Source of the DNA: Stieleria mannarensis
Lineage (GTDB): Bacteria; Planctomycetota; Planctomycetia; Pirellulales; Pirellulaceae
Direction of reading: 5' to 3'
Assembly: GCF_014154935.1 (NCBI RefSeq)
Contig: NZ_JACEHH010000005.1
Location: 124,001-188,000, forward strand
Length of the DNA stretch: 64,000 bases
Positions 8,586-16,745 of this stretch are shown piece by piece (positions within the stretch are counted from its first letter, which is position 1; each line of letters starts with the position of its first letter). The position numbers were made by a program, and so were the translations under genes. The notes under the pieces are model-generated. The model worked only from the letters and a program-made list of their open reading frames with translations, ran no database searches and was not told the DNA's origin.

Positions 8586-9782
8586 ATGAGCCATCGTTTT
8601 TCCGTCATCCAAACCGCCCCCCCGGATTCGATTCTGGGGCTGACCGAAGCTTTCAATGCAGACCCGAACCCGAACAAAATGAACCTGTCGGTCGGTGTCT
8701 ACAAGGACGAAAACGGACAAACCCCGATCCTAAAATCGGTCAAAGCGGCCGAGCAAAAAATCCTCGACACCGAAGCGACCAAGGGCTATCTGTCGATCGA
8801 CGGTTTGCCCGAGTACCGCGACGATGTCCGCAATCTGGTGTTCGGTCAGTCGCTGCCAGCCGATCGCGTGGCCGTGTTGCAAACCCCCGGCGGCACCGGG
8901 GCATTGCGGGTTGCCGCCGATTTCATGCGGACCCAATTGCCCGCAGCACGGATCTGGATGCCCAACCCCACCTGGGCCAATCACCCGGCGATTTTTGAAG
9001 CGTCCGGGCTGCCGACCGAAACCTACCGCTACCTGGGCGATGATCGCACCTCGCTGGACCTGGACGGCATGCTCGCTGCGTTCCAAGAAAACACCAAACC
9101 CGGAGACGCGATCTTGCTGCACGGGTGCTGCCACAACCCGACCGGCATCGACCCGACGCCCGAGGATTGGAAACAGATCGCAGCGGTGGTCGCCGAAAAG
9201 AACCTGTTGCCGCTGATCGATTTCGCCTACCAGGGTTTCGGCGACGGAATCGAACAAGACGCGATCGGCTTGCGAACCATTCTCCAGCACGTCGACGAAG
9301 CGATCGTTTGCACCTCGTTTTCCAAGAATTTTGGCCTGTACAGCGAGCGTGTCGGTGCGGTTTCGTTGATCGCCGCCGATGCCCCGCAATGCGGCGCGGC
9401 ACTCAGCCAACTCAAGCGGGTCGTTCGCACCAACTACAGCAACCCGCCGCGACACGGCGGGGCGATCGTCGCCACGATCCTGGCCGACGGCGATCTGACG
9501 AAGCTTTGGAAAGAAGAACTCGACGCGATGCGTTCACGAATCACGCGTCTGCGCGAGCAGTTCGTCGAAACCATGAAGTCGACCGGTGCCGGCCACGACT
9601 TTTCATTCCTGCTTCGCCAACGAGGCATGTTCTCCTACAGCGGACTCAGCCCGCTGCAAGTCGACGAGCTGAAAAGCAAGTACGGCATTTACATCGTCGG
9701 CAGCGGCCGGATCAACGTCGCCGGAATGAACGAAACCAAGATGAACTCCCTTTGCGAGGCCGTGGCCTCGGTGATGTCATGA
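8586..9782 (+). CDS. Class I aminotransferase, aspartate/aromatic amino acid type
   Basis: PLP-dependent aspartate/aromatic aminotransferase of the AspC/TyrB branch, about 398 residues. It has 'NLSVGVYKDENGQTPIL' (residues 33-49), 'PNPTWANH' (126-133), 'HNPTG' (183-187), 'DFAYQGFGDG' (212-221) and the PLP lysine in 'SFSKNFGLYSERVG' (Lys247), plus the substrate-carboxylate Arg in 'GRINVAG'. The frame opens at GTG 8571; ATG 8586 gives the family-standard start. Its stop overlaps the next start (ATGA), so it is translationally coupled to a hydroxypyruvate-isomerase-like gene. AspC, TyrB or a serine/glyoxylate-type role cannot be separated from sequence alone. Confidence 0.92.
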   Translation: MSHRFSVIQTAPPDSILGLTEAFNADPNPNKMNLSVGVYKDENGQTPILKSVKAAEQKILDTEATKGYLSIDGLPEYRDDVRNLVFGQSLPADRVAVLQTPGGTGALRVAADFMRTQLPAARIWMPNPTWANHPAIFEASGLPTETYRYLGDDRTSLDLDGMLAAFQENTKPGDAILLHGCCHNPTGIDPTPEDWKQIAAVVAEKNLLPLIDFAYQGFGDGIEQDAIGLRTILQHVDEAIVCTSFSKNFGLYSERVGAVSLIAADAPQCGAALSQLKRVVRTNYSNPPRHGGAIVATILADGDLTKLWKEELDAMRSRITRLREQFVETMKSTGAGHDFSFLLRQRGMFSYSGLSPLQVDELKSKYGIYIVGSGRINVAGMNETKMNSLCEAVASVMS

Positions 9783-10597
9783 GCAGTGAAACGTTATCCG
9801 GTGAAACAACAACGGATCAATCCAAACCATCCACACTCCGCCCCTCGGTGTGCATCGACGCGGTGTTCGAAGGCGTCGAGCACCGCGATGCGATCGCCCG
9901 CGTCAAAGCATGCGGGATCGATGCGTTCGAATTTTGGGGCTGGTGGGACAAGGATCTAAAGCTGATCGAGGACGCCGCGGCCGAAAACGAAATGAAAATC
10001 GCCGCTTGCTGCACCAAGTTCATCAGCTTGGTCGACCCGGCGACGCGGGCGGAATACCTGGACGGGCTGGGCGAGTCGATCGAAGCGGCCAAGCGACTCG
10101 GATGCCCGACGCTGATTTCCCAGGTCGGGGACTTCCGCCCAGACACTTCCCACGAGTCCCAACACGATTGCTTGGTCGAAGGCCTGCGCGAAGCGGCACC
10201 GATGCTGGAGCAGGCCGGCGTCACATTGGTCTTTGAACCGCTCAACGACCTGATCGACCACGTGGGGTATTACCTGGTCCGAAGCGAGCAAGCGTTTGCG
10301 ATCGTCGATCAGGTTGAAAGCGAAAACGTGAAGGTCGTCTTCGACATCTATCACCAGCAGATCAGCGAAGGCAATGTGATTCGCAACGCTACTGAAAATA
10401 TCAACCGGATCGGCCACTTTCATGCCGCCGGAAACCCGGGGCGAAACGAACTGACACAGGGCGAGCTGAATTATGCCGAGATCTTTCGTGCGATCCGTGA
10501 ATCAGACTACGACGGATACGTCGGGCTAGAATACTGGCCGCTCGACGATCCCGAGGCCGGCGTGAAGGAAGCGGCTGGATTGGTCCGCGGTTCTTGA
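9779..10597 (+). CDS. Hydroxypyruvate isomerase-family TIM-barrel protein
   Basis: A sugar-isomerase/epimerase (AP-endonuclease-2 fold) of about 272 residues, closest in appearance to hydroxypyruvate isomerase, which interconverts hydroxypyruvate and tartronate semialdehyde. Family traits include 'EFWGWWDKD', 'LVFEPLND' (metal-ligand Glu), 'VVFDIYHQQ', 'IGHFHAAGNPGR' and 'GYVGLEYWP'. The long frame opens far upstream inside the aminotransferase, but ATG 9779 overlapping its stop codon is the natural start. Coupling with an aminotransferase suggests hydroxypyruvate made by transamination is passed on (inference). Confidence 0.85.
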   Translation: MSSETLSGETTTDQSKPSTLRPSVCIDAVFEGVEHRDAIARVKACGIDAFEFWGWWDKDLKLIEDAAAENEMKIAACCTKFISLVDPATRAEYLDGLGESIEAAKRLGCPTLISQVGDFRPDTSHESQHDCLVEGLREAAPMLEQAGVTLVFEPLNDLIDHVGYYLVRSEQAFAIVDQVESENVKVVFDIYHQQISEGNVIRNATENINRIGHFHAAGNPGRNELTQGELNYAEIFRAIRESDYDGYVGLEYWPLDDPEAGVKEAAGLVRGS

Positions 10598-11119
10598 CGT
10601 CTATTTCGGAAACACTTCCAGCGTTCCAGGTACGATGGCCCTTCCGGGCTGTCGCCCGTGGGGCGCTGCGCGACGGCCTAGAAAGGACGTCGTGCAACCT
10701 CCGCCGCCCAGCTCTTACCCAATCAGACAGATCATTCGGATTTGTCGCGTTTTGTCTTAGCCCTAAGCTGGACGGTCCTTAAAGCCCAAGACCAACACAT
10801 CTGCCTGCGTCTATCGCAGGTCACTCGACGGCGGGCAGCCCGCCTCGGCGCGCGGTTTTTGCACGGCAACGCCGTACCACTGTGCTCTATCGCGCGCGAT
10901 CCGACGGCGGTACGATTGCGAGGTCATCAACCCTTGCCAGAGTCTTCGCCGGAACCGCATCAAAGAGGCGGATCGAAGGACAAATGATGCGGTGCACAGA
11001 TTTGGCGCGCGGTGTGCCGTTGAAATTAATTTCGGCGTCAAGCGTTGCGTTGACGATCTCCGGGACGACGTCATTTCCCAAGGCTTGGATTCTCAGGAAC
11101 AAAGTGCAGCAGCAGAAAA
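10598..11119. other. Intergenic region upstream of pckA
   Basis: About 520 bases with no supported gene. At 10628-10696 there is a GC-rich, self-complementary stretch (GGCCCTTCCGGGC...GACGGCC...GGACGTCGTGC). It resembles dispersed intergenic repeats of Rhodopirellula-type genomes as I remember them. No second copy was found in this window, so that assignment is weak. Confidence 0.4.
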
Positions 11120-12718
11120 ATGTTTGATCTATCCGAATATCAAATCGATGTCCAAAACGTGTTCCGCAACGCTTCCCCCGCGACGCTTTACGAGGAAGCC
11201 TTACGCTACGAGAACCTGGCCACGCTGGCCGACACCGGCGCGTTGATCGCCTATTCGGGCGACAAGACCGGTCGCTCTCCCAAGGACAAACGGATCGTCG
11301 AACACCCCGAGTCCTCCGACGACGTCTGGTGGGGCAGCGTCAACATCGGGCTGCACGAGAACGCGTTTTTCGTCAACCGAGAGCGTGCGATCGATTACCT
11401 CAACACCCGCCAGCGACTGTATGTCCTGGATGCCTTCGCCGGCTGGGACCCGAAGTATCGCATCAAGGTCCGTGTGATCTGCGCGCGTCCCTACCACGCC
11501 CTGTTCATGCACAACATGTTGATCCGGCCGACCCGCGAGGAATTGGCAGACTTCGGCACCCCCGATTGTGTGATCTTCAATGCCGGTGCCTTCCCCGCCA
11601 ACCGCTACACCACCGGGATGACGTCCAAGACCAGTGTGGACCTCAGCCTGGAACGTCGCGAGGTCGTGATCCTGGGCACGCAGTACGCCGGCGAAATGAA
11701 GAAGGCCGTCTTCACGCTGATGAACTACCTGATGCCACGCAGCAATGTGCTGCCGATGCACTGCTCGGCGACCTCCGATTCCAAGACCGGACAATCCTCG
11801 GTCCTGTTCGGACTCTCCGGCACCGGCAAGACGACGTTGTCGGCCGATCCCAATCGTGACCTGATCGGCGACGACGAACACTGCTGGACCGATGACGGCG
11901 TGTTTAATATCGAAGGGGGTTGTTATGCCAAAGCGATTTACCTGACCCGTGATGCCGAACCACAGATCTTTGACGCGCTACGGTATGGGGCCGTGCTGGA
12001 AAACGTGGTCTACGATCAAGCCGATCACCACGTCGATTTCGCCAACTCCAGCATCACCGAAAATACACGCGGTGCCTATCCGATCGAATACATCTCCAAC
12101 GCCAAAATCCCCTGCATCGCCGGGCACCCGACCGATGTGATTTTCCTGACCTGCGACGCCTTCGGTGTCCTGCCGCCGGTGAGCAAGCTGTCCCCGGCAC
12201 AGGCCGAGTACCACTTCATCAGCGGTTACACCGCCAAGGTTGCCGGTACCGAAGTCGGCGTCACCGAACCCGAAGCGACGTTTTCGCCCTGCTTCGGCGG
12301 CCCGTTCCTGGTCTGGCATCCCGGCAAGTATGCCGAACTGCTTTCCAAGCGAATCACGCAGCACCAGGCCCACGTCTGGCTGATCAATACCGGTTGGAGT
12401 GGCGGGGCCTATGGCGAAGGCAGCCGGATGAAGCTGGGATACACGCGGGCGATCATCAACGCGATTCACTCCGGTGACCTCAAACACGCCCCGACCGAAA
12501 CCGAGCCCTGCTTCGGTTTGGAAGTCGTCACCAAGTGCCCCGGCGTGCCCGACGAGATGTTGATCCCGCGCAACACCTGGAGCGACCCGGCAGCCTATGA
12601 CGCCACCGCGGGGAAACTGGCGGAGCTGTTCCACAAGAACTTTGTCACCTACGCCGATGGCGTCAGCAAAGCCGTCCGCGCCGCCGGGCCGCTGCTGCAC
12701 CAATCGATCGTCGGCTGA
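11120..12718 (+). CDS. pckA: Phosphoenolpyruvate carboxykinase (ATP)
   Basis: ATP-dependent PEP carboxykinase (oxaloacetate + ATP to PEP + CO2 + ADP), the first committed step of gluconeogenesis. At 532 residues it matches the family length. Hallmarks are '[15 protein letters not shown]', 'HCSATSD', the kinase-1a P-loop '[16 protein letters not shown]' (about residue 231), the metal site 'LIGDDEHCW', 'YTAKVAGTE' and '[15 protein letters not shown]'. ATG 11120 begins the protein at the conserved position. It appears to be a single-gene unit. Confidence 0.96.
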   Translation: MFDLSEYQIDVQNVFRNASPATLYEEALRYENLATLADTGALIAYSGDKTGRSPKDKRIVEHPESSDDVWWGSVNIGLHENAFFVNRERAIDYLNTRQRLYVLDAFAGWDPKYRIKVRVICARPYHALFMHNMLIRPTREELADFGTPDCVIFNAGAFPANRYTTGMTSKTSVDLSLERREVVILGTQYAGEMKKAVFTLMNYLMPRSNVLPMHCSATSDSKTGQSSVLFGLSGTGKTTLSADPNRDLIGDDEHCWTDDGVFNIEGGCYAKAIYLTRDAEPQIFDALRYGAVLENVVYDQADHHVDFANSSITENTRGAYPIEYISNAKIPCIAGHPTDVIFLTCDAFGVLPPVSKLSPAQAEYHFISGYTAKVAGTEVGVTEPEATFSPCFGGPFLVWHPGKYAELLSKRITQHQAHVWLINTGWSGGAYGEGSRMKLGYTRAIINAIHSGDLKHAPTETEPCFGLEVVTKCPGVPDEMLIPRNTWSDPAAYDATAGKLAELFHKNFVTYADGVSKAVRAAGPLLHQSIVG

Positions 12719-12760
12719 TGTCACGCGTGTTTCATCGTCCGATGGCCGCCAGCTCAGAAC

Positions 12761-12790
12761 TTGACACCTCGCGATCTTGCGACATATGAT
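12761..12790 (+). promoter_or_regulatory. Sigma70-type promoter for the ArsR/sulfur operon
   Basis: TTGACA (12761-12766) and TATGAT (12785-12790) are separated by 18 bases, a near-consensus pair 25 bases upstream of the ArsR start codon. A loose dyad (TTGC-N12-GCAA) overlaps the -10 region, which is where an ArsR-type repressor would be expected to bind for autoregulation. Confidence 0.6.
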
Positions 12791-12815
12791 AGGCAACGAC
12801 CGCAGAGGAAATGTC

Positions 12816-13157
12816 ATGCCCAGCAAATCGACGTCGAACCGTTCGACCAAACCCCACGGCAGCGTTCAAGCATTCGCTGACGCCGCCGAGTGCCTGAAAA
12901 CACTCGCCCACCCGGTCCGGTTGCGGATCGTCCAGCTGTTGCTCCACGGTCGCTACACCGTGGGCGAATTGGCCGAGGATTGCGAGATCCCCGACAACGT
13001 CGCGTCGGAACACCTGCGGTTGCTCAAACGCTGCGGGTTCCTCAACAGTGAACGTGAGGGACGGCGGGTGTATTATCAAGTCGCCGAACCGCACTTGGAA
13101 CAATTGATGGCCTGTGTCGAAGGGCGTTTCTTGGAACCGACTGGCAAGCGGCGCTAG
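12816..13157 (+). CDS. ArsR/SmtB-family winged-helix regulator
   Basis: A 113-residue ArsR-family transcriptional regulator. The wHTH core is 'LKTLAHPVRLRIVQLLL', 'YTVGELAEDCEIPDNVASEHLRLLKRCGFL', 'REGRRVYYQV'. I chose ATG 12816, preceded by a GAGGA ribosome site; TTG or ATG starts further up lack one. It has four cysteines (26, 56, 73, 100). Cys26 (first helix) and Cys100 (last helix) lie in the two helices that form the ArsR dimer face, so a thiol-based persulfide switch is possible. The positions do not match the BigR/SqrR pair exactly. It heads an operon with a CoA-disulfide reductase/rhodanese and a DsrE protein. Confidence 0.85.
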   Translation: MPSKSTSNRSTKPHGSVQAFADAAECLKTLAHPVRLRIVQLLLHGRYTVGELAEDCEIPDNVASEHLRLLKRCGFLNSEREGRRVYYQVAEPHLEQLMACVEGRFLEPTGKRR

Positions 13158-13237
13158 CGGCCCCTTTTTTCCCGAAACGCATCGTCGACTCGCGATGTTT
13201 CGCTTCTTCGTTCTTCACCGTCGACGGAACCCCAACC

Positions 13238-14899
13238 ATGAAGATCGTCATCATCGGCGGCGTTGCCGGAGGCGCCTCGGCGGCCGCCCGCGCCCGACGT
13301 CTGTCCGACCAAGCCCAGATCGTTGTGCTCGAGCGCGGCGATCACCCTTCGTTCGCCAATTGCGGCATGCCCTATTACGTCGGCGGAGAGATCCAGTCCC
13401 GCGACAAGCTGCTGGTCGCGCCGATCGAAATGCTGCGTCAGCGACATCGGTTGGACATCCGCACGCGGTCGGTAGCCATCGAGCTGCAACGCGGCGAAAA
13501 GCGGGTGCGGGTGCGTGACCTGGAATCGGGCAACGAGTACACCGAGTCTTACGACAAGCTGATCCTCGCGACCGGGGCGTCTCCGGTTCGACCACCGATC
13601 GAAGGCATCGACGGTCCACGGGTGTTGAAGTTGCGGGATCTGGCCGATGCCGACGCGATGCGTGAGCACGCGATCGGGGGAGCCACGCGCGCCGTCGTCG
13701 TCGGCGCAGGCTTCATCGGCATCGAAGTCGCGGAGAACTTGGTGCGCCGCGGCATCGAGACAACGATCATCGAACTGGACAATCAACTGCTGTCGCCTTG
13801 GGATCGCGAGATGATCGCGCCGTTGGAATCCCACGTTCGTGATCAGGGCGTCCAAGTCCATTTGAGCGAAGCGGCCCAGCGGTTCATCGATTCGCCCGAC
13901 GGGATTGAGATCGGATTGCAGTCGGGCGCGTCCTTGCATGCGGATTTTGCCGTGGTTTGCGTCGGCGTCCGGCCGGAAAGTGGACTCGCCAGCCAGGCCG
14001 GGCTCGCTTGCGGGCCACGCGGGGGCATTGTGGTCAACGATCACATGCAAACCGACGATCCCGACATCTATGCCGTCGGCGACGTGACCCAGGTTTCCGA
14101 CTTCGTCACCAAAATGCCCGCCCAAATCCCCCTCGCCGGTCCCGCGAATCGGCAAGGCAGGATCGCGGCCGACCACATCTTTGATCGCCCATCGACCTAT
14201 CGCGGCACCCAGGGCACCGCGGTGGTCGGCGTGTTCGGCAAGGTCGCTGCGATGACCGGACAGAGTGAAAAGGCGTTGCTGCGTGACGGTTCGCGATACG
14301 AAAAAATCTACATCCATCCGACCGATCATGCCGGATACTATCCCGGTGCCGAGGGCATGACGTTGAAGCTGTTGTTTGATCCCGATGACGGCGCGATCCT
14401 GGGCGCCCAATGCGTCGGCGGAAAGGGTGTCGAGAAACGCATCGACATCATCGCCATGGCGATCCAAGCCGACATGACGGTGTACGACTTGGAGGAATCC
14501 GAGCTTTGTTACGCGCCCCAATTCGGGCACGCCAAGGATCCGATCAACATGGCCGGCTTCGTCGCCGCCGGAGTGCTCCGCGGCGACCAACCGATCCTTC
14601 ACGTCGATTCACTCGTCGATTGGTTGCACGACGATTCGCGCGAATCCCCCTTCCTGTTGGACGTGCGCAGCGAGAGTGAATTCGCCGCCGGGCACGTGCC
14701 CGATGCCACCAACATTCCGATCGAACAACTGCGCGAACGTCTCGGCCAGCTCCCCCGCGACCGCCCGATCGCCGCCTACTGCAAAGTCGGCCAACGCGGC
14801 TATTTGGCAACCCGCGTCCTGTTGCAACACGGCTTCGACGTGGTCAACCTTAGCGGCGGATACACGCTATGGTGTCGCTACCAACACGGAAACGCCTGA
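13238..14899 (+). CDS. CoA-disulfide reductase/rhodanese fusion (FAD-dependent)
   Basis: A 553-residue fusion. Residues 1-445 are a pyridine-nucleotide disulfide oxidoreductase of the CoA-disulfide/persulfide reductase class: 'IIGGVAGGASAAARARRL' FAD site, single active cysteine Cys42 in 'SFANCGMPYYVGG', second dinucleotide motif 'VVVGAGFIGIEVAENL', and 'YAVGDVTQV'. Residues about 460-553 form a rhodanese domain with 'FLLDVRSESEFAAGHVPDA' and the active loop 'YCKVGQRGY' (Cys515). Such fusions reduce CoA persulfide/disulfide or polysulfide with NAD(P)H. Eighty bases separate it from the ArsR gene and about 40 from the DsrE gene, consistent with one operon. Confidence 0.93.
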   Translation: MKIVIIGGVAGGASAAARARRLSDQAQIVVLERGDHPSFANCGMPYYVGGEIQSRDKLLVAPIEMLRQRHRLDIRTRSVAIELQRGEKRVRVRDLESGNEYTESYDKLILATGASPVRPPIEGIDGPRVLKLRDLADADAMREHAIGGATRAVVVGAGFIGIEVAENLVRRGIETTIIELDNQLLSPWDREMIAPLESHVRDQGVQVHLSEAAQRFIDSPDGIEIGLQSGASLHADFAVVCVGVRPESGLASQAGLACGPRGGIVVNDHMQTDDPDIYAVGDVTQVSDFVTKMPAQIPLAGPANRQGRIAADHIFDRPSTYRGTQGTAVVGVFGKVAAMTGQSEKALLRDGSRYEKIYIHPTDHAGYYPGAEGMTLKLLFDPDDGAILGAQCVGGKGVEKRIDIIAMAIQADMTVYDLEESELCYAPQFGHAKDPINMAGFVAAGVLRGDQPILHVDSLVDWLHDDSRESPFLLDVRSESEFAAGHVPDATNIPIEQLRERLGQLPRDRPIAAYCKVGQRGYLATRVLLQHGFDVVNLSGGYTLWCRYQHGNA

Positions 14900-14942
14900 C
14901 CCCTTCCCTCTTCGCAACCTCCCTTCTCCCCCAGAGCCCCCC

Positions 14943-15521
14943 ATGAAACGAGCTGCACTTCTGGTCTTCACCGTCGCCCTTTCGTTCATCATCGCCGAAC
15001 CCTTGTTGGCTCAAGGCGGCACCGGACAGGGGAAGGTCGCCAAAGCAACGCCGGCCTATCCGTCGATCCAAGGGCATGGATCGGTCGTCCGGCTGCCCCA
15101 GGCGGCGCATCAGCCGCGTTCGGGAACCAAGTTGCTGGTCGATGTGACGCGTGGCGGTGATCCGGGCAAGTTGAATGGGGCGATCGAAAAGGTGGCCAAG
15201 TACGTTAACATCTATGCCGGAGCCGGCGCGGAACCGGCCGATGTGAAAATCGCCGTCGTGTTTCATGGCGACGCGACGCTCGCGGTGCTCAATCCCGATG
15301 CCTATGCGGACGCCTTCGACGTGAAATCGAATCCCAACTTGGATTTGTTGCACCAGCTGCATGAATCGGGGGTCGAACTGTATGTCTGCGGCCAGTCGTT
15401 GATCTCCAAGGGATCCGCTCCCGACGACGTCGCTGCCTTCATCGATACCGCCGTCTCCGCGCTGACCGCCGTCGTCAATCTTCAATCCGACGGCTACGCC
15501 TATCTGCCGCTGGGGAATTAA
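14943..15521 (+). CDS. Exported DsrE/DsrF-like protein
   Basis: A 192-residue protein with a clear signal peptide (KRAALLVFTVALSFIIAEPLLAQ), so it acts outside the cytoplasm. The body is a DsrE/F-type fold: 'LLVDVTRGGDPGKLNGAIEKVAKYVN', 'IAVVFHGDATLAVL', 'LLHQLHESGVELYVCGQSL'. The lone cysteine in 'VCGQSL' is at the position of the sulfur-carrier cysteine of this superfamily. ATG 14943 was chosen because it directly starts the signal peptide; the longer upstream frame overlaps the rhodanese gene. Context implies sulfane-sulfur handling in the periplasm. Confidence 0.85.
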   Translation: MKRAALLVFTVALSFIIAEPLLAQGGTGQGKVAKATPAYPSIQGHGSVVRLPQAAHQPRSGTKLLVDVTRGGDPGKLNGAIEKVAKYVNIYAGAGAEPADVKIAVVFHGDATLAVLNPDAYADAFDVKSNPNLDLLHQLHESGVELYVCGQSLISKGSAPDDVAAFIDTAVSALTAVVNLQSDGYAYLPLGN

Positions 15522-15705
15522 TCGTCCGCTGCAGCTTGGTTGCCAACTGCAAGGACTCCTCGCCTCGTCCACTACGGAGGCCTGCCACATGATGGACGTT
15601 CGATCAGTCCCATTTCACCGGACGACTTGATCGCACACCCCCCGAACGCTAGACTAATCCACTCTCCAGAGTGGACCAGCATCGAATCAGCCAAGGGGAC
15701 GCAGC

Positions 15706-16563
15706 ATGAGCATACCAATCAAGGGCACCGCAACGACCACCTGTGACTTGTTGTTAGCGACGGACTACCGGGGAGGCCAGCGGTTGCGGCAGACCGTTGT
15801 CGGCGTGGGGGAAGATCTGACGCGAACGGTCATCCGCGTCGTTCCCAGGGGCGCGAACCTGATCGGCGTCAAACCCAACGCCGCGACGTTCATCTCGAGT
15901 GTCTCGGTCACCCCGATCCAGAACATGTGCAACTTCAACTTGCGGATGCGGCGTTTCCAATTTGGCCGAGCCGCGTTGGGCGCCGATCACATCGAATTTG
16001 CCGCCCTCTCACGCGGCGACGTCCGCTCGCGGATTCGCGTTGTGACCACGCTGACGACACTCAGCACGGAGGCGGTTTCCACGAAAACCTTGACGCGCGC
16101 AGATGCGTTTGAATGTTTTGTCAACGCAGATGCGATGACGAATCTGACATTGCCTCGGGCCACTCGGGCGAACGTCGGTCTGGAGTACTTTTTCGCGGTC
16201 AACCCAACCGTCGATGGTGGGACGCTGAAAATCTCCTGCCAGGGCCGTGACGCGATTCAAATCAGAGAGTCTCAGAAACTTGATCCGGTGCAAATGGTCG
16301 GGGGCAGGCCGACCAACGGAGTCGTCGACGCCCCGGTCGTCAAACGGGTGGTTTCTATCGAAGCGACCCGAACGGAAGACCACAAGAACCGAACGTCGGT
16401 TGTGATGGTGTGCCGTGCGCCCGGAGTCTGGGTTGCCGAAAACCCAGCCGCCCAAGCGGTACCGCTTGGCGAGACAGGCGCCATCGATCCCCCCTATCAT
16501 TCTCTCTGGACGCTGGGCGACTCGGCTGAGGCACCCGATGATGAATCCGAGGAAATATCATGA
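15706..16563 (+). CDS. Phage-structure-like beta-sheet protein
   Basis: A 285-residue protein with no signal peptide. The region around residues 140-265 has the layout 'NLTLPRAT...GLEYFFAVNPTVDGGTLKIS...DAIQI...SVVMVCRAPGVWVAEN'. This is the pattern of phage/virion beta-domains seen in tail fibre and head-decoration proteins. The first half repeats short beta-type segments and has no motif I can name. Its stop overlaps the start of the next small gene (ATGA). Phage origin is an inference from this pattern alone; no terminase, portal or capsid gene is nearby. Confidence 0.75.
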   Translation: MSIPIKGTATTTCDLLLATDYRGGQRLRQTVVGVGEDLTRTVIRVVPRGANLIGVKPNAATFISSVSVTPIQNMCNFNLRMRRFQFGRAALGADHIEFAALSRGDVRSRIRVVTTLTTLSTEAVSTKTLTRADAFECFVNADAMTNLTLPRATRANVGLEYFFAVNPTVDGGTLKISCQGRDAIQIRESQKLDPVQMVGGRPTNGVVDAPVVKRVVSIEATRTEDHKNRTSVVMVCRAPGVWVAENPAAQAVPLGETGAIDPPYHSLWTLGDSAEAPDDESEEIS

Positions 16564-16745
16564 AGACACCTGACGAAGAGACCGGTCAGCCGCCGGAGCA
16601 AGGCCCCGAGACGGAACCGGATCGCGTGATGGACGATTTCAGCGAGACGGTCGACGGCACGGTCGATGCCCGTTCGGCCAATGCGGCGGCCCAGCAGAGC
16701 TTTGGCAGCCCGCCGCCGGGTGCGGAATACGCGTACGGCATCTAG
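16560..16745 (+). CDS. Small acidic Pro/Glu-rich protein
   Basis: A 61-residue protein, very acidic and probably disordered (EETGQPPEQGPETEPDRVMDD then SANAAAQ...PPPGAEYAYGI). It starts with ATG overlapping the previous stop and ends directly before the next gene's ATG, so three genes are coupled without spacing. No family is recognised. It could be a virion-type accessory or linker protein, as small disordered proteins often accompany tail or decoration proteins, but this is speculation. Confidence 0.6.
   Translation: MKTPDEETGQPPEQGPETEPDRVMDDFSETVDGTVDARSANAAAQQSFGSPPPGAEYAYGI

Noticed and set aside
9125-9778. Long N-terminal extension of the hydroxypyruvate isomerase-like frame
   Set aside because: It overlaps the aminotransferase in another frame and has Arg-rich shadow composition; ATG 9779 is the natural start.
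13154-14602. 482-codon minus-strand frame opposite the CoA-disulfide reductase gene
   Set aside because: It is a high-GC shadow of the clearly coding plus strand.
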